Assembly: GCF_008632335.1 (NCBI RefSeq)
Contig: NZ_VWXX01000014.1
Span: 1 to 64,000, forward strand
Source of the DNA: Thiohalocapsa marina
GTDB taxonomy: Bacteria; Pseudomonadota; Gammaproteobacteria; Chromatiales; Chromatiaceae
Length of the DNA: 64,000 nt
Direction of reading: 5' to 3'
In this document: positions 37,340 through 47,317 of the stretch, in pieces
Layout of the letters: the number at the start of each line of letters is the position of its first letter
Numbering within the stretch: position 1 is the first letter of the stretch
Translations under genes and position numbers: made by a program
Notes under the pieces: generated by a model
What the model was told of the DNA's origin: nothing
Databases searched by the model: none
Seen by the model: only the letters and a program-made list of their open reading frames with translations

Positions 37340-40189
37340 ATGCTGGACAAGAACTACGACCCCCACACCATCGAGCAACAGTGGTACCAGCGCTGGGAGC
37401 AGGCGGGCTGGTTCGCGCCGCGTATGGACAGCGATGCCGACGGCGCCTACTGCATCATGATCCCGCCGCCCAACGTCACCGGCAGCCTGCACATGGGCCA
37501 TGGCTTCAACAACGCCATCATGGACGCCCTGGTCCGCTACCGGCGCATGACCGGCGAGCGCACCCTGTGGCAGCCCGGCACCGACCATGCCGGCATTGCC
37601 ACCCAGATGGTGGTCGAACGCCAACTGGAGGCCGAAGGCAAGACCCGCCATGATCTTGGCCGCGACGCCTTCATCGAGCGCGTCTGGCAATGGAAGGCCG
37701 AATCCGGCGGCAACATCACCCGTCAGCTGCGTCGGCTCGGCTCGTCGCTGGACTGGCAGCACGAGCGCTTCACCATGGACGAGGGCCTGTCCGAGGCGGT
37801 GCGCGAGGTGTTCGTGCGGCTGTTCGAAGAGGGCCTGATCTACCGCGGCAAGCGCCTGGTCAACTGGGATCCGGTACTGCACACGGCCGTGTCGGACCTG
37901 GAGGTGCTGTCCGAGGAAGAGGCCGGTCACATGTGGGACATGCGCTACCCGCTGACCAACGGCACCGGCCACATGGTGGTCTCCACCACCCGCCCGGAGA
38001 CCCTGCTCGGCGACTGCGCCGTGGCCGTGAACCCCGAAGACGAGCGCTACCGGCACCTGATCGGCGAGTACGTGGAACTGCCGCTGACCGGTCGGCGCAT
38101 TCCCATCATCGCCGACGAGCACGCCGACCCCGAATTCGGCACCGGCTGCGTCAAGATCACCCCGGCCCACGACTTCAACGACCACGCCGTCTGGCTGCGC
38201 CATCGGGATGAAAACCCCATCGCCGACCAGCCCCACGGCGGCCTGATCAACATCTTCACGCCGGATGCCACCATCCGTGACAACACGACGGACGAAGGCG
38301 ACCTGATCCCGACGGCCTACATCGGCCTGGACCGCTACCAGGCGCGCACGCGCATCGTCGCCGACCTTGAGGCCCAGGGCCTGCTGGCCGGCGTGCGCGA
38401 GCACAAGCTGATGGTACCCCGCGGCGACCGCTCCGGCGCCGTGATCGAGCCCTACCTCACCGACCAGTGGTATGTGAAGGTCGCGCCGCTGGCGCAGCCC
38501 GCCATCGAGGCGGTGGAGGACGGGCGCATCCGCTTCGTGCCGGACAACTGGAAGAACACCTACTTCGAGTGGATGCGCAACATCCAGGACTGGTGCATCA
38601 GCCGCCAGATCTGGTGGGGCCATCGCATCCCGGCCTGGTACGACGCCGAGGGCAACGTCTATGTCGGTCGCTCGGAGCAGGAGGTGCGCGAGCGCCACGG
38701 CCTGGCCGCGGACTTCGCGCTACAGCAGGATCCGGACGTGCTCGACACCTGGTTCAGCTCCGCGCTCTGGCCGTTCAGCACCCTGGGCTGGCCCGAGGAC
38801 ACCGAGCGCCTGCGCGCCTTCTACCCCACCTCGGTGCTGATCACCGGGTTCGACATCATCTTCTTCTGGGTCGCCCGGATGATCATGATGGGCCTCAAGT
38901 TCATGGACGACGTGCCCTTCCGCGACGTCTACATCCATGGCCTGGTGCGCGATGCCCAGGGCAACAAGATGTCCAAGTCCAAGGGCAACGTGCTCGACCC
39001 CATCGATCTGATCGACGGCATCGACCTCGAGCCCCTGGTGGAGAAGCGCACCCGCGGCATGATGCAGCCGCACCTGGCGGAGAAGATCGCCAGGCAGACC
39101 CGCAAGGAGTTCCCGGACGGCATCCCCGCCTTCGGCACCGATGCCCTGCGCTTCACCTTCGCCGCCCTGGCCACCACCGGGCGCGATATCAAGTTCGACC
39201 TCGGCCGCATCGAGGGCTACCGCAACTTCTGCAACAAGCTGTGGAACGCCTCGCGCTACGTGCTGATGAACGCCGAGGGGCAGGACTGCGGCCTCGGTGC
39301 GCCGGGCGAGCAGGGCGACACCGGCGCCATCGAGCTGAGCGCCGCCGACCGCTGGATCCGCAGCCGCCTCAGCGAGACCACCCGCACCGTGCGCGACGCC
39401 ATCGACGGCTACCGCTTCGACCTGGCGGCCCAGGCCATCTACGACTTCACCTGGAGCCAGTTCTGCGACTGGTACCTGGAACTGTCGAAGCCGGTGCTGA
39501 CCAGCGACAACGCCTCCGCCGCGGCAAAGCGCGGCACCCGCCAGACCCTGGTGCAGACCCTGGAGGCCCTGCTGCGGATAGCGCATCCGTTCATGCCCTT
39601 CATCACAGAGGAGATCTGGCAGAAGGTGCGGCCGCTGGCCGGCGTGCAGGGCGACACCATCATGCTGGCGCCCTACCCTGACGTGGACACCGCCGCCGTC
39701 GACAGCGAGGCCGAGGCCGAGATCGAGTGGGTGCGGCAGTTCATCCTCGGCGTGCGTCGCATCAAGGGCGAGATGAACATCCCGCCGGGCAAGCCGCTGC
39801 CGGTGCTGATCGCCAATGCCGGCGAGCGCGACCGGCGCTGGATCGAGATCGCCCGCCCCTACCTGGACTTCCTGGCGCGCACCGAGTCCATCACCGTACT
39901 GGACGATGAGTCCCAGGCGCCGGAGTCGGCGCTGGCGCTGGTGGGGGAAATGAAGATCCTGATCCCCATGGCCGGACTCATCGACAAGGATGCAGAACTG
40001 GCCCGCCTGGCCAAGGACATCGCACGGCTGCGGGCGGATATCGAGCGCATCGAACAGAAGCTGGCCAATCCCAACTTCGTCGACAAGGCCCCACCCGCGG
40101 TGGTGCAGAAAGAACGCGACCGCCTCACCGAACAAGGCGCCGCCATGGCCCAGCTGGTTGCCCAGCAGACGCGGATCGCGGCGTTGTAG
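37340..40189 (+). CDS. valS: Valyl-tRNA synthetase
   Basis: The 949-residue class Ia synthetase has the HIGH motif in [18 protein letters not shown], an editing domain ([26 protein letters not shown]), KMSKS in [14 protein letters not shown], an anticodon-binding domain, and a C-terminal coiled-coil arm ([20 protein letters not shown]). It charges tRNA-Val and deacylates misacylated Thr-tRNA. The start at 37340 gives [16 protein letters not shown], matching homologues; one at 37313 is nine residues longer. TATACT at 37292-37297 could be a -10. The 37110-37312 gap is otherwise empty apart from a repeated CACTGTCACC. Confidence 0.95.
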   Translation: MLDKNYDPHTIEQQWYQRWEQAGWFAPRMDSDADGAYCIMIPPPNVTGSLHMGHGFNNAIMDALVRYRRMTGERTLWQPGTDHAGIATQMVVERQLEAEGKTRHDLGRDAFIERVWQWKAESGGNITRQLRRLGSSLDWQHERFTMDEGLSEAVREVFVRLFEEGLIYRGKRLVNWDPVLHTAVSDLEVLSEEEAGHMWDMRYPLTNGTGHMVVSTTRPETLLGDCAVAVNPEDERYRHLIGEYVELPLTGRRIPIIADEHADPEFGTGCVKITPAHDFNDHAVWLRHRDENPIADQPHGGLINIFTPDATIRDNTTDEGDLIPTAYIGLDRYQARTRIVADLEAQGLLAGVREHKLMVPRGDRSGAVIEPYLTDQWYVKVAPLAQPAIEAVEDGRIRFVPDNWKNTYFEWMRNIQDWCISRQIWWGHRIPAWYDAEGNVYVGRSEQEVRERHGLAADFALQQDPDVLDTWFSSALWPFSTLGWPEDTERLRAFYPTSVLITGFDIIFFWVARMIMMGLKFMDDVPFRDVYIHGLVRDAQGNKMSKSKGNVLDPIDLIDGIDLEPLVEKRTRGMMQPHLAEKIARQTRKEFPDGIPAFGTDALRFTFAALATTGRDIKFDLGRIEGYRNFCNKLWNASRYVLMNAEGQDCGLGAPGEQGDTGAIELSAADRWIRSRLSETTRTVRDAIDGYRFDLAAQAIYDFTWSQFCDWYLELSKPVLTSDNASAAAKRGTRQTLVQTLEALLRIAHPFMPFITEEIWQKVRPLAGVQGDTIMLAPYPDVDTAAVDSEAEAEIEWVRQFILGVRRIKGEMNIPPGKPLPVLIANAGERDRRWIEIARPYLDFLARTESITVLDDESQAPESALALVGEMKILIPMAGLIDKDAELARLAKDIARLRADIERIEQKLANPNFVDKAPPAVVQKERDRLTEQGAAMAQLVAQQTRIAAL

Positions 40190-40254
40190 GCCGTTGCCAG
40201 CCTTCAGCCGCCAGCCGCTCAACATACCCTGACGCTCCTGCCGCGGCATGATCA

Positions 40255-40297
40255 ACCGCAGAGTCGCAGAGCGCGCAGAGCGGAAAACGCGGAGAGG
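40255..40297. repeat. Purine-rich dispersed repeat
   Basis: The sequence starts ACCGCAGAGTCGCAGAGCG, continues CGCAGAGCGGAAAACGCGGA and is preceded by ATGATCA. The same ATGATCAACCGCAGAG prefix occurs at 20650, where it runs into a REP unit. This is the longest copy on the plus strand. Confidence 0.65.
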
Positions 40298-40333
40298 ACC
40301 CGCCAACCGATAGCCGTGCAGGGTCCGATTGCG

Positions 40334-40504
40334 GTGCAGGGCTGGCGGGCTGGGTGTCGGCGGTCGGGGCTCTTGATCGCAGGGATGCCGGTGCAGGGCT
40401 GGTGGACTGGGTGTCGGCGGTCGGGGCTCTTGATCGCAGGGATGCCAGTGCAGGGCTGGCGGGCTGGGTGTCGGCGGTCGGGGGTCTTGATCGCAGGGAT
40501 GCGA
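40334..40504. repeat. 57-bp tandem repeat, three copies
   Basis: Three units start at 40334, 40391 and 40448, each with GTGCAGGGCTGG, and are about 90 percent alike. The period is a multiple of three, so the array stays open in some frames, but the translated products look like chance. It lies between valS and the GlcG-like gene. The 40190-40631 gap holds no supported gene. Confidence 0.85.
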
Positions 40505-40542
40505 TCATGAAGCCTCCACGGACGGATTCACGGCGTCCCCAG

Positions 40543-40571
40543 ACCGCCGACACCCAGCCCACCAGCCCGCC
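40543..40571. repeat. Inverted partial copy of the 57-bp repeat
   Basis: This segment is the reverse complement of the GGCGGGCTGG...TGTCGGCGG core of the 57-bp units. With the last unit it could form a long hairpin of about 28 paired bases around a loop of roughly 55 bases. Confidence 0.65.
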
Positions 40572-40631
40572 CCCCGAAAGCTAAAACCGCTTGCCACGCT
40601 AAAGGCAGAAAGCTGGCGGCTGTCAGCTCTC

Positions 40632-41138
40632 CTACATCGCCATCTCCAGATCATCCTGCACGGCTTCGACCCCGGCCCGGGCGCATTCCTCGTCGGTCTC
40701 GCCGGCGGGCGCGCCGCTGACGCCGACCCCACCCACCAGCGAGCCGCCCACCTGCACCGTCACGCCACCGGCGGACATGACCAGAAAGTCCTGACGGCCA
40801 ACGGCCGTGTTGGCACGTGGCTCAAGCGCCGAGGTGTCGGCATTGAAATTCACCGCGGTGTAGGCCTTCTTGTAGCTGATCGGCACGGTGATGGGCGCGG
40901 CGATGGTGTCGCGCAACTGCGCCTGCACCACCCCGTCGCGATCCACCACCGTCACGCCGATCTGGATGCCCTTCTCGCGGCAGGCGTCCACCGTGGCCTG
41001 GGCGATGCGCTGCGCCGTCTCGAGCGACAGCCGCTTCACCGACACCATCATCGGCTCCTCCGCCAGCGCCGGGGACGAGGCCGCCCCACCGGCAATGGCG
41101 GCGGCGCAACAGACAGACAGCAGATACTTCTTCGACAT
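40632..41138 (-). CDS. Secreted GlcG/HbpS-family protein
   Basis: The 168-residue protein has a signal peptide (MSKKYLLSVCCAAAIAGGAA, cleavage near SPALA). A GlcG/HbpS domain follows: TAQRIAQATVDACREKGIQI, VTVVDRDGVVQAQLRDT, SYKKAYTAVNF and a glycine-rich end GGSLVGGVGVSGAPAGETDE. Relatives bind heme (HbpS) or are linked to glycolate or cobalamin-type metabolism; the role here is unknown. It is alone on its strand between repeats and ispG. An AT-rich patch at 41165-41180 may hold its promoter. Confidence 0.82.
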   Translation of the reverse strand: MSKKYLLSVCCAAAIAGGAASSPALAEEPMMVSVKRLSLETAQRIAQATVDACREKGIQIGVTVVDRDGVVQAQLRDTIAAPITVPISYKKAYTAVNFNADTSALEPRANTAVGRQDFLVMSAGGVTVQVGGSLVGGVGVSGAPAGETDEECARAGVEAVQDDLEMAM

Positions 41139-41207
41139 GGGTTACCTCCTCTTGTGATGCGTCAACAGTTATAAAATTTTTGCCATGCCCGCAGTTCGAC
41201 TCACTGA

Positions 41208-42437
41208 TCAGGGCCGATAGTGCTCGACCACGTAGGCATCGACCATCTCCTTGAACCGCTGGGCAATGCCCGCCCCCTTCAGCGTGGTCACCTTCTCGCC
41301 GTCCACATAGACCGGTGCCGACGGCTGCTCGCCGGTGCCGGGCAGGCTGATGCCGATGTTGGCCTGCTTGCTCTCACCCGGTCCGTTCACCACGCAGCCC
41401 ATCACGGCCACCTGCATGGTCTCAACGCCCGGATGGGTCTCGCGCCAGACCGGCATCTGCTCGCGCAGGTAGTTCTGGATCTCCTCGGCCAGCTCCTGAA
41501 ACACCGTGCTGGTGGTGCGCCCGCAGCCAGGGCAGGCCGTGACCATGGGCGCAAACGACCGCATTCCCATGGTCTGCAGGATCTCCTGCCCCACCACCAC
41601 CTCGCGCGCCCGCGACTCGCCCGGCGCCGGCGTCAGCGAGATACGAATGGTGTCGCCGATGCCCTCCTGCAAGAGCACCGCCAATGCCGCCGTGGAGGCG
41701 ACGATGCCCTTCGATCCCATGCCGGCCTCGGTCAGCCCCAGGTGCAGCGCGTGGTCGCTGCGCTGGGCCAGCGCGCGATAGACGGCAATCAGGTCCTGCA
41801 CCCCGCTCATCTTGCACGACAGCACGATGTGGTCGCGGGGCAGACCCAGTTCCTCGGCGCGCAGCGCGCTGCCCACGGCGGACTCCACCATGGCATCGCG
41901 CATCACCTGCTCCGCCTCCTTCGGCTGCGCCGCCTGGGCGTTGGCATCCATCATGCGCGCCGCCAGGTCCTGGTCCAGGCTGCCCCAGTTGACGCCGATG
42001 CGCACCGGCCGATCGAACCGGCAGGCGATCTCCACCATGGTCGCGAACTGGCTGTCGCGGCGCTCGCCGCGGCCGACATTGCCGGGGTTGATCCGGTACT
42101 TGGCCAGGGCCTCGGCACAGGCCGGATGGTCGCTTAGCAGCCGGTGGCCGTTGAAATGGAAATCGCCGATCAGCGGCACCTCGATACCCATGGCCGCCAG
42201 CCGGTCGCGGATATGCGGCACCGCCCGGGCGGCGGCCTCGTTGTTCACCGTCAGACGCACCATCTCCGAGCCTGCCCGCGCCAGCTCCGCCACCTGGGCC
42301 ACGCTGGCGTCGATATCGGCGGTATCGGTGTTGGTCATGGACTGCACGCGGATCGGCTCGTCGCCGCCCAGGGCGATGCCGCCCACCGGCACCCGCACCG
42401 TCCGATGACGTCGGATGGGAGATTGACTCGTGCTCAT
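41208..42437 (-). CDS. ispG: 4-hydroxy-3-methylbut-2-en-1-yl diphosphate synthase IspG
   Basis: The 409-residue protein has the TIM-barrel landmarks [20 protein letters not shown] and [16 protein letters not shown], and the C-terminal iron-sulfur region with CPGCGRTT and [11 protein letters not shown], which hold the three cluster cysteines. It makes HMBPP in the MEP isoprenoid pathway using reduced flavodoxin or ferredoxin. The start [10 protein letters not shown] has AGGAAGG upstream. It overlaps the Nudix gene by four bases. Downstream is a spacer of about 70 bases. Confidence 0.95.
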   Translation of the reverse strand: MSTSQSPIRRHRTVRVPVGGIALGGDEPIRVQSMTNTDTADIDASVAQVAELARAGSEMVRLTVNNEAAARAVPHIRDRLAAMGIEVPLIGDFHFNGHRLLSDHPACAEALAKYRINPGNVGRGERRDSQFATMVEIACRFDRPVRIGVNWGSLDQDLAARMMDANAQAAQPKEAEQVMRDAMVESAVGSALRAEELGLPRDHIVLSCKMSGVQDLIAVYRALAQRSDHALHLGLTEAGMGSKGIVASTAALAVLLQEGIGDTIRISLTPAPGESRAREVVVGQEILQTMGMRSFAPMVTACPGCGRTTSTVFQELAEEIQNYLREQMPVWRETHPGVETMQVAVMGCVVNGPGESKQANIGISLPGTGEQPSAPVYVDGEKVTTLKGAGIAQRFKEMVDAYVVEHYRP

Positions 42438-43351
42438 ACCTTCCTCGTGTTGAAACTGGCCGGGGCCAATGAGGGACGCAACCCCTGCACGATCGCCAGG
42501 TATTCCGGGTGCTCCGGACCGATCAGGCCGTGGCGGACCAGGAAGTCGATCACCACGAGGTTGCAGTTCAGTTTGAAGTCGTCGGTTTCGGCCACCAGCT
42601 CCATCACCCGCTGCACCGGCCACAGGTGGAAGGCGGCCACCTCGTCATCGTTGCAGCGCGGCTCGAAGCCCTCGGGCAGTTGCAGATCGTAGCAGTAGAT
42701 CACGTCCGGCTTCAGGCCGCGCTCGGAGTCCCGACAGTAAGTCACCATGCCCACGGGCACGGCGCCGTCGGCGATCTCCGCCGGCATCGATGCCTCTTCC
42801 AGACACTCCTTGCGCAGGTTCTCCTGCAGGCCGACCCCCCAGGGCAGACCGCCGGCCACCATGTTGTCCAGCCGGTTGGGGTAGACCCGACGGCTGGCGG
42901 AACGGCGCGCAATCCACAGATGCAGCCCGTCGGCCCGCCGGACGAAGCCGTTGAGGTGCTGGCCGAAGGCACGCACGCCGAAGTATGGCGCGCAGGCGCG
43001 GTCGATGAGAAAGCGGGCGTCCTCGCGCCGGCCCGGCGTCACCGGATAGCGCTCGCCGTGCAGATGGCTGATCAGGCCGCATCGCACCAGCGCCTGGCAG
43101 ACCGCCTGCATGGCCTCGCTGCGGGGGCCGAAACCGGTCACCGCCGGGCGCCAGTGCAGGCCGGTAGCGTCGAGGGTGAAGTCGGCCCGCTGTTGCGCCA
43201 ACGCCCCGAGTTGCCCAGACTCCGCCAGTTCTGCCAGCGCGGCGGCGAAGGCGGGACGTACGCTGCCCAGGCGCTCGCCGTCGACGACGAAGGGCAGGAA
43301 GGCCGCCGGATCCCAGCGGTTGTTGGCCTGGATCTGCGCCAGAAAACTCAT
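42434..43351 (-). CDS. DUF4743 / Nudix hydrolase
   Basis: The 305-residue protein combines an N-terminal DUF4743 region ([20 protein letters not shown]) with a C-terminal Nudix domain. The Nudix box is [20 protein letters not shown] at about 178-197, close to consensus. Family relatives in yeast and plants act on damaged thiamine diphosphates, so a metabolite-repair role is plausible. ATG 43351 is preferred over the longer reading to 43513. It overlaps ispG by four bases and follows mazG by 34, so mazG-nudix-ispG form an operon. Confidence 0.87.
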   Translation of the reverse strand: MSFLAQIQANNRWDPAAFLPFVVDGERLGSVRPAFAAALAELAESGQLGALAQQRADFTLDATGLHWRPAVTGFGPRSEAMQAVCQALVRCGLISHLHGERYPVTPGRREDARFLIDRACAPYFGVRAFGQHLNGFVRRADGLHLWIARRSASRRVYPNRLDNMVAGGLPWGVGLQENLRKECLEEASMPAEIADGAVPVGMVTYCRDSERGLKPDVIYCYDLQLPEGFEPRCNDDEVAAFHLWPVQRVMELVAETDDFKLNCNLVVIDFLVRHGLIGPEHPEYLAIVQGLRPSLAPASFNTRKV

Positions 43352-43385
43352 GGATTGGTCACGCTCATGATCATGATGCCCCGCA

Positions 43386-44222
43386 TCAGCGCTCGTCCGC
43401 CTTGACCTGGGTCCAGAGGCGTTCCATGGCGTCGCGGTGCTCCGGTGCCGGCTCCAGACCCGCATCGCGCAGCTGCGACTCCACGTGGCCGAAACGGTGT
43501 TCGAACCGCTCATTGGCTACCCGCAGGGCCTGTTCGGCGTCCACCCCCAGGTGCCGCGCCAGATTGACGCAGGAAAACAGCAGGTCGCCCACCTCGTGCA
43601 ACCGCTCCGCCGGATCGACCGAGGCCGGGAAGGTCGCCTCGCACTCGGCCAGTTCCTCGCGTACCTTGTCCGCCACGCCGCCGAGGTCGTCCCAGTCGAA
43701 GCCCACCCGTGCGGCCCGTTTCTGCAATTTCTCCGCCCGCACCAGCGCCGGCAGCGCCCGCGCCACACCGTCCAGCACCCGCGCCCGGGGCTGCTCGCCC
43801 TTGCCGGCGCGCTCCGCCGCCTTGATCGACTCCCAGTGCTCGCGCACGGCCTGATCGTCGGCCAGGCGGGCCTCGCCGAACACATGCGGATGTCTGCGAA
43901 TCATCTTGCGCGCAATGGCCGACACCACATCGCCGAAGTCGAAGGCGCCCCGCTCCTGGGCCATGCGGGCATACAGCACGATCTGGAACAGCAGGTCGCC
44001 GAGTTCCTCGCAGAATTCCGCCATGTCGTCATTGGCGATGGCCTCGGCGACCTCGTAGGCCTCTTCCAGCGTGTAGGGGACGATGGTGCACGGCGTCTGC
44101 TTCAGATCCCAGGGGCAGCCGTGTTCGGGATCGCGCAGCCGCGCCACCACCGCCAGCAGCGTGTCAATGGCGCGCGGATCGCTGTCCGCCGTCGGCTCGG
44201 AGTCAGACGCGCGGTTGCTCAT
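43386..44222 (-). CDS. mazG: Nucleoside triphosphate pyrophosphohydrolase MazG
   Basis: The 278-residue protein has two tandem MazG all-alpha domains: first WDLKQTPCTIVPYTLEEAYE and FCEELGDLLFQIVLYARMAQ, second KVREELAECEATFPAS and EVGDLLFSCVNLARHLG. The paired EE..D acidic motifs bind magnesium. It hydrolyses NTPs and dNTPs to monophosphates, and in E. coli modulates ppGpp and cell survival. Starts at 44231 and 44222 are both possible; 44222 is chosen. Confidence 0.93.
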   Translation of the reverse strand: MSNRASDSEPTADSDPRAIDTLLAVVARLRDPEHGCPWDLKQTPCTIVPYTLEEAYEVAEAIANDDMAEFCEELGDLLFQIVLYARMAQERGAFDFGDVVSAIARKMIRRHPHVFGEARLADDQAVREHWESIKAAERAGKGEQPRARVLDGVARALPALVRAEKLQKRAARVGFDWDDLGGVADKVREELAECEATFPASVDPAERLHEVGDLLFSCVNLARHLGVDAEQALRVANERFEHRFGHVESQLRDAGLEPAPEHRDAMERLWTQVKADER

Positions 44223-44316
44223 GCCTGGCATCGACTGCACGCGTGAGCCGGGAGATGGTCCGGCGCCTGATCCGGCAGCTGGTCCGACATCACGGCCGGC
44301 CACGGCTGCCGGCTAT

Positions 44317-44673
44317 TCAAGGTCGCACCAGCGCATCGAACAGGACACCCAGAAACAGGGCCCCGATGCCGCCCCATTTCCAGTAGCCCACCGGGATGCC
44401 GATCACCTCGTCCGGTCGAGAGCAGCTCGGATCCCTGACCACCGCCCACAGGTGCGGCCCGGACAGGAACCAGGGGATGAACCCGAACATCACCGGCAGG
44501 GAGATCCACAGCGGCCAGGGCTGGTTGATGTAGATCAGCACCAGCAACGCCGGCCAGCCGACAAAGTAGGCCGCCGTCAGCTTGGCATCCAGCGTCTTCT
44601 CCCGCGTCTGCACAAAGGCCAGCACCGCCCCCACACCCCACAGCATCGCCAACGCAATCAGTACCAGCCGCAT
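44317..44673 (-). CDS. Small inner-membrane protein of unknown function
   Basis: The 118-residue protein has four hydrophobic segments: 1-20, 35-50, 54-70 and 97-112. A loop with SCSRPDEVIGIPVGYWKWGG lies between the last two. I do not recognise a family. It is upstream of mazG by 94 bases on the same strand and may be co-transcribed. The start MRLVLIALAMLW is the only sensible ATG. Confidence 0.62.
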   Translation of the reverse strand: MRLVLIALAMLWGVGAVLAFVQTREKTLDAKLTAAYFVGWPALLVLIYINQPWPLWISLPVMFGFIPWFLSGPHLWAVVRDPSCSRPDEVIGIPVGYWKWGGIGALFLGVLFDALVRP

Positions 44674-44738
44674 CGCTTCCCCCCGTAAGACCCCAGCACC
44701 AAGGTGTTAGGATACAGCATGCAGGCCGGAATTTGGTC

Positions 44739-44767
44739 TTGACAGAAAAGATCCATGCGCCCATACT
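44739..44767 (+). promoter_or_regulatory. Strong sigma-70 promoter for tRNA-Arg
   Basis: TTGACA at 44739-44744 is a perfect -35 and CATACT at 44762-44767 a four-of-six -10, with 17 bases between. The tRNA starts 17 bases after the -10. This is the best promoter match seen in the window. Confidence 0.75.
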
Positions 44768-44783
44768 ACGCGCTTCCCATCGA

Positions 44784-44860
44784 GCGCCAGTAGCTCAGTT
44801 GGATAGAGTACCTGGCTACGAACCAGGTGGTCGGAGGTTCGAATCCTTCCTGGCGCGCCA
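44784..44860 (+). tRNA. tRNA-Arg (anticodon ACG)
   Basis: The acceptor stem GCGCCAG pairs with CTGGCGC. The D arm is GCTC...GAGT, the anticodon stem is CCTGG/CCAGG and the loop is CTACGAA, giving anticodon ACG (read as ICG). The T arm is GGAGG-TTCGAAT-CCTTC, and CCA is encoded after the discriminator G. It reads CGU, CGC and CGA codons after A-to-I editing. Confidence 0.95.
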
Positions 44861-44868
44861 TCTAAATC

Positions 44869-44903
44869 AACGGCTTAGCTTCACGAGGAGCTAGGCCGTT
44901 TTT
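44869..44903 (+). terminator. Intrinsic terminator of tRNA-Arg
   Basis: ACGGCTTAGCT pairs with AGCTAGGCCGT with one mismatch around a short loop, followed by TTTTTGTTTTG. It lies nine bases after the tRNA end. Downstream to 45170 I see no supported gene. Confidence 0.8.
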
Positions 44904-45170
44904 GTTTTGTGCGCTTTCATGCTTTCTGCACCCACCATTTCGCCCGGCACCCTCGGTAGGTAGAGGACTCCGGGTGGTCTGCCTTTCGGGAACTTGGCCG
45001 AATCGACAAAGGCACCGATGTCATCGATCTCGATCACCGCGCATCGGTGTCGCTGCTGAGGTTGCCGTGGTTGCGCTGGCCGCTGTCGTGTCCGCATCGG
45101 CACCTAGCAAGTGCGGCGGCGAGCATGGGTGCCAAGACCCACGCCAACATGCCTGGTGGGTGGCCTGTGT

Positions 45171-45614
45171 TCACGCCGTCCGCTGCCCCCGTTTGTGTTG
45201 ATGCACCAACTGGCGCAGGTCGTGGCGAGCCGCATCGCTCGGCTCCTCGAATTGAATACCGATCCGGTAGCGCTCCTGGAAATCGACCCGCGCCATCCAG
45301 CGTACCTCGGCCATGACTCGGATCGGCGCCATGGCGGTGTCCGGCTCCAGACCAAGCAGGAGGCGGCTGCCGACAGCATGGGGTTCCGCAGAAAGCAGGC
45401 AGAGTCCGCCAAGACTCAGGTCTTCGGCCAGCAGATACCAGCATCGGTGCGGCTCCCCGATCGCGCTGACGCAGACGGGTTCTCGGTAGACGATGCGTGA
45501 ATGCCGACGCCGCTGTATGGCATGGGGCGGCAAGGCCCGGTGGTCGATTGACCGGAGGCGCGCGATGACCGCGCTGGCGGTTCCGTGACTAGCTGTACCT
45601 GCCATAGCCGGCAT
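45171..45614 (-). CDS. PilZ-domain protein
   Basis: The 147-residue protein has the c-di-GMP binding elements of PilZ: RRRHSR at about 35-40 (RxxxR) and DLSLGGLCLLS (D/NxSxxG) about 30 residues later, followed by barrel strands VMAEVRWMARVD and YRIGIQFEE. PilZ proteins bind c-di-GMP and change motility, biofilm or secretion functions. It is a stand-alone PilZ with a short N-terminal extension. The start is not certain; Met4 is possible. Neighbours do not reveal a partner. Confidence 0.82.
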   Translation of the reverse strand: MPAMAGTASHGTASAVIARLRSIDHRALPPHAIQRRRHSRIVYREPVCVSAIGEPHRCWYLLAEDLSLGGLCLLSAEPHAVGSRLLLGLEPDTAMAPIRVMAEVRWMARVDFQERYRIGIQFEEPSDAARHDLRQLVHQHKRGQRTA

Positions 45615-45772
45615 TGCGCAGTGTCAGCAGCGTGAGTGCCATTCGGGCCATCGCTTACATCTCCCATACGAGCTCATCGCTGAGCCATCAGGGCGTAATC
45701 TAAGTTGTCACACCGAGAACAAGGTTACACGTAGAATTCGGGTGCTTCCACCATCCAGGGTAAAATTTTTTC

Positions 45773-45966
45773 GTGTACCATATCGGCACCCTACCCGCTT
45801 CTCGGGCCTCATGGCTGCGCTGGCGTCGGAGTCTGGCAATCATCCAGCAGAGGCAAGCCATGCGTGAGACCATCGAGCTGACGACCATGCGCTATGCGAT
45901 ATATCTGGATGTGCATCCGGTCATCATCGGCGGACGCGAGCTTTGGGGATTTCCAAAGAAGCGTAC
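45773..45966 (+). pseudogene. Acetoacetate decarboxylase-like remnant
   Basis: A short open stretch encodes MRYAIYLDVHPVIIGGRELW followed by GFPKK, a close match to the conserved core (YLD..P.IGGRE.WGFPKK) of acetoacetate decarboxylase-family proteins. The rest of the roughly 250-residue domain is absent, and the open frame beyond 45966 runs into sequence unlike the family and then overlaps the gene on the other strand. It is therefore a fragment. The stretch before it (45615-45772) shows no gene. Confidence 0.5.
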
Positions 45967-46062
45967 ATTCTCCTTTCAAGCCGGTTCAGGCGCTCAGCGC
46001 AGCCGCCTTGCCGGTCAAGAAACCATTGGTCGAGGGCATGTAGGATATTGGGCCATAGGGAT

Positions 46063-46830
46063 TCACAGTGGTAGCCCGCCAGTCTGCGAGAAAGCGATTG
46101 CGTCACCGACGCCAAGGTCGAGCAGCTGATCGGCACGGGCTTGATTGACGGCGATCTCCAGCAAACGGAAGGCGTTGGCATACCAGAAGGCTGTGCCTGG
46201 CGGGACCTCGGAGAAGGTGCGGGCATGGCGGATGGGTCGATCGCCAAGTGCGATGACCCAGTCGCGATCGATCGTGCGGGCATCGATGCCGGTGATGAGA
46301 TTGCCGTAATGGTCCACGTAGCAGATTTTTGCTTGCTGCGGAGGAAGCTCTCGGCCGACCAGCGTATCCGAGGGGATGGGTATTGCCTTGGGCAGCGCGC
46401 CGCGGACCATGTGTGCCGCCAAGGGTGCGAACAGATCGCGCCCATGAAAGCTGTCGGAGAGGGCAGGAGGGCGCCAGTCGATGCGAAACACCTCGGCCTC
46501 GGGGTCGGACCGGATGGCTGGCACCAGCAGGCCGTTGTCCGGACCGATGAGCCAGTGGTCACGCACCCGGGCTGCGATGATCGCGCGATCGCTACCGACA
46601 CCGGGATCGACGACACAGAGGTAGAGCGTCTGTGCCGGCATGTCCTCGATCAGCGCCGGCAACAGGTAGGCGGCCAGGTCGGGTCGAAACGGTGCCAGAT
46701 CCGAGATCAGCGGGATGACGGGTGTCGCGGGGATCAGACCTGACAACAGCAGCCGGATCTGACCGACGTAGGGACCGACACCGAAATCGGTGACCAGGGC
46801 AATGCGCCTGGGGTAATCAGTCAGCGTCAT
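46063..46830 (-). CDS. SAM hydroxide adenosyltransferase (DUF62)
   Basis: The 255-residue protein is of the DUF62 / SAM-dependent chlorinase-fluorinase superfamily: IALVTDFGVGPYVGQIRLLL, LCVVDPGVGSDRAIIAARV, GPDNGLLVPAI and YVDHYGNLITGID. Non-halogenating members use water to turn SAM into adenosine and methionine. The Asp-His-Arg triad residues are consistent but not fully checkable. The start at 46830 is chosen over 46845. The bidirectional terminator of rplQ sits only about 20 bases upstream, so its promoter must lie inside or beyond that hairpin. Confidence 0.86.
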   Translation of the reverse strand: MTLTDYPRRIALVTDFGVGPYVGQIRLLLSGLIPATPVIPLISDLAPFRPDLAAYLLPALIEDMPAQTLYLCVVDPGVGSDRAIIAARVRDHWLIGPDNGLLVPAIRSDPEAEVFRIDWRPPALSDSFHGRDLFAPLAAHMVRGALPKAIPIPSDTLVGRELPPQQAKICYVDHYGNLITGIDARTIDRDWVIALGDRPIRHARTFSEVPPGTAFWYANAFRLLEIAVNQARADQLLDLGVGDAIAFSQTGGLPL

Positions 46831-46851
46831 GACAGGCCCACTCATCAGACG

Positions 46852-46881
46852 AAAAAAGGCCGGGGTTAGCCGGCCTTTTTT
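46852..46881. terminator. Bidirectional intrinsic terminator after rplQ
   Basis: AAAAAAGGCCGG (46852-46863) pairs perfectly with CCGGCCTTTTTT (46870-46881) around a six-base loop. It has a T run in both directions and ends the ribosomal operon. Confidence 0.92.
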
Positions 46882-46903
46882 CATCAACGCAGTGCTACCG
46901 CGA

Positions 46904-47299
46904 TCACTCGATGTCGAGGGCCTCTTCTTCCGCCTCGACAATGGGGCGATCAACCAGTTCGACATAGGCCATGGGCGCCGCGTCGCCGGGCCGATAGCCG
47001 CATTTGAGGATGCGCAGGTAGCCCCCGGGGCGGCTCTCGTAGCGAGGACCAATTTCGGTGAACAGCTTGCCGACGGCCTCCTTGTCCCGCAGTCGGGAGA
47101 AGGCCAGCCGGCGGTGATGCACCGAGTCGGTCTTGCCCAGGGTGATCAGGGGCTCAGCCACACGACGCAGTTCCTTCGCCTTGGGCAGGGTCGTCTTGAT
47201 AAGCTCGTGGCGAATCAACGAACCAGCCATGTTGCGGAACATCGCCTCGCGGTGGGCGCTGTTTCGGTTGAGTTGTCTTCCAGCCTTGCGATGGCGCAT
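46904..47299 (-). CDS. rplQ: 50S ribosomal protein L17
   Basis: The 131-residue protein begins [20 protein letters not shown] and [20 protein letters not shown], the L17 signature. It has an acidic C-terminal tail ([10 protein letters not shown]). It lines the peptide exit region of the large subunit. It is the last gene of the alpha operon, 18 bases after rpoA, and is followed by a strong terminator. Confidence 0.97.
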   Translation of the reverse strand: MRHRKAGRQLNRNSAHREAMFRNMAGSLIRHELIKTTLPKAKELRRVAEPLITLGKTDSVHHRRLAFSRLRDKEAVGKLFTEIGPRYESRPGGYLRILKCGYRPGDAAPMAYVELVDRPIVEAEEEALDIE

Positions 47300-47317
47300 G
47301 GTTCTTCTTCCGCTAGG

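Noticed and set aside
40334-40504. 57-bp repeats as a CRISPR array
   Set aside because: The units are directly abutting with no unique spacers, and no cas genes are nearby.
44784-44860. tRNA-Arg as an integration site for a genomic island
   Set aside because: No integrase and no direct repeat of the tRNA 3' end was found downstream.
44891-45103. 70-residue minus-strand reading frame after tRNA-Arg
   Set aside because: It overlaps the terminator, lacks a ribosome site, and its composition looks like chance coding in GC-rich DNA.
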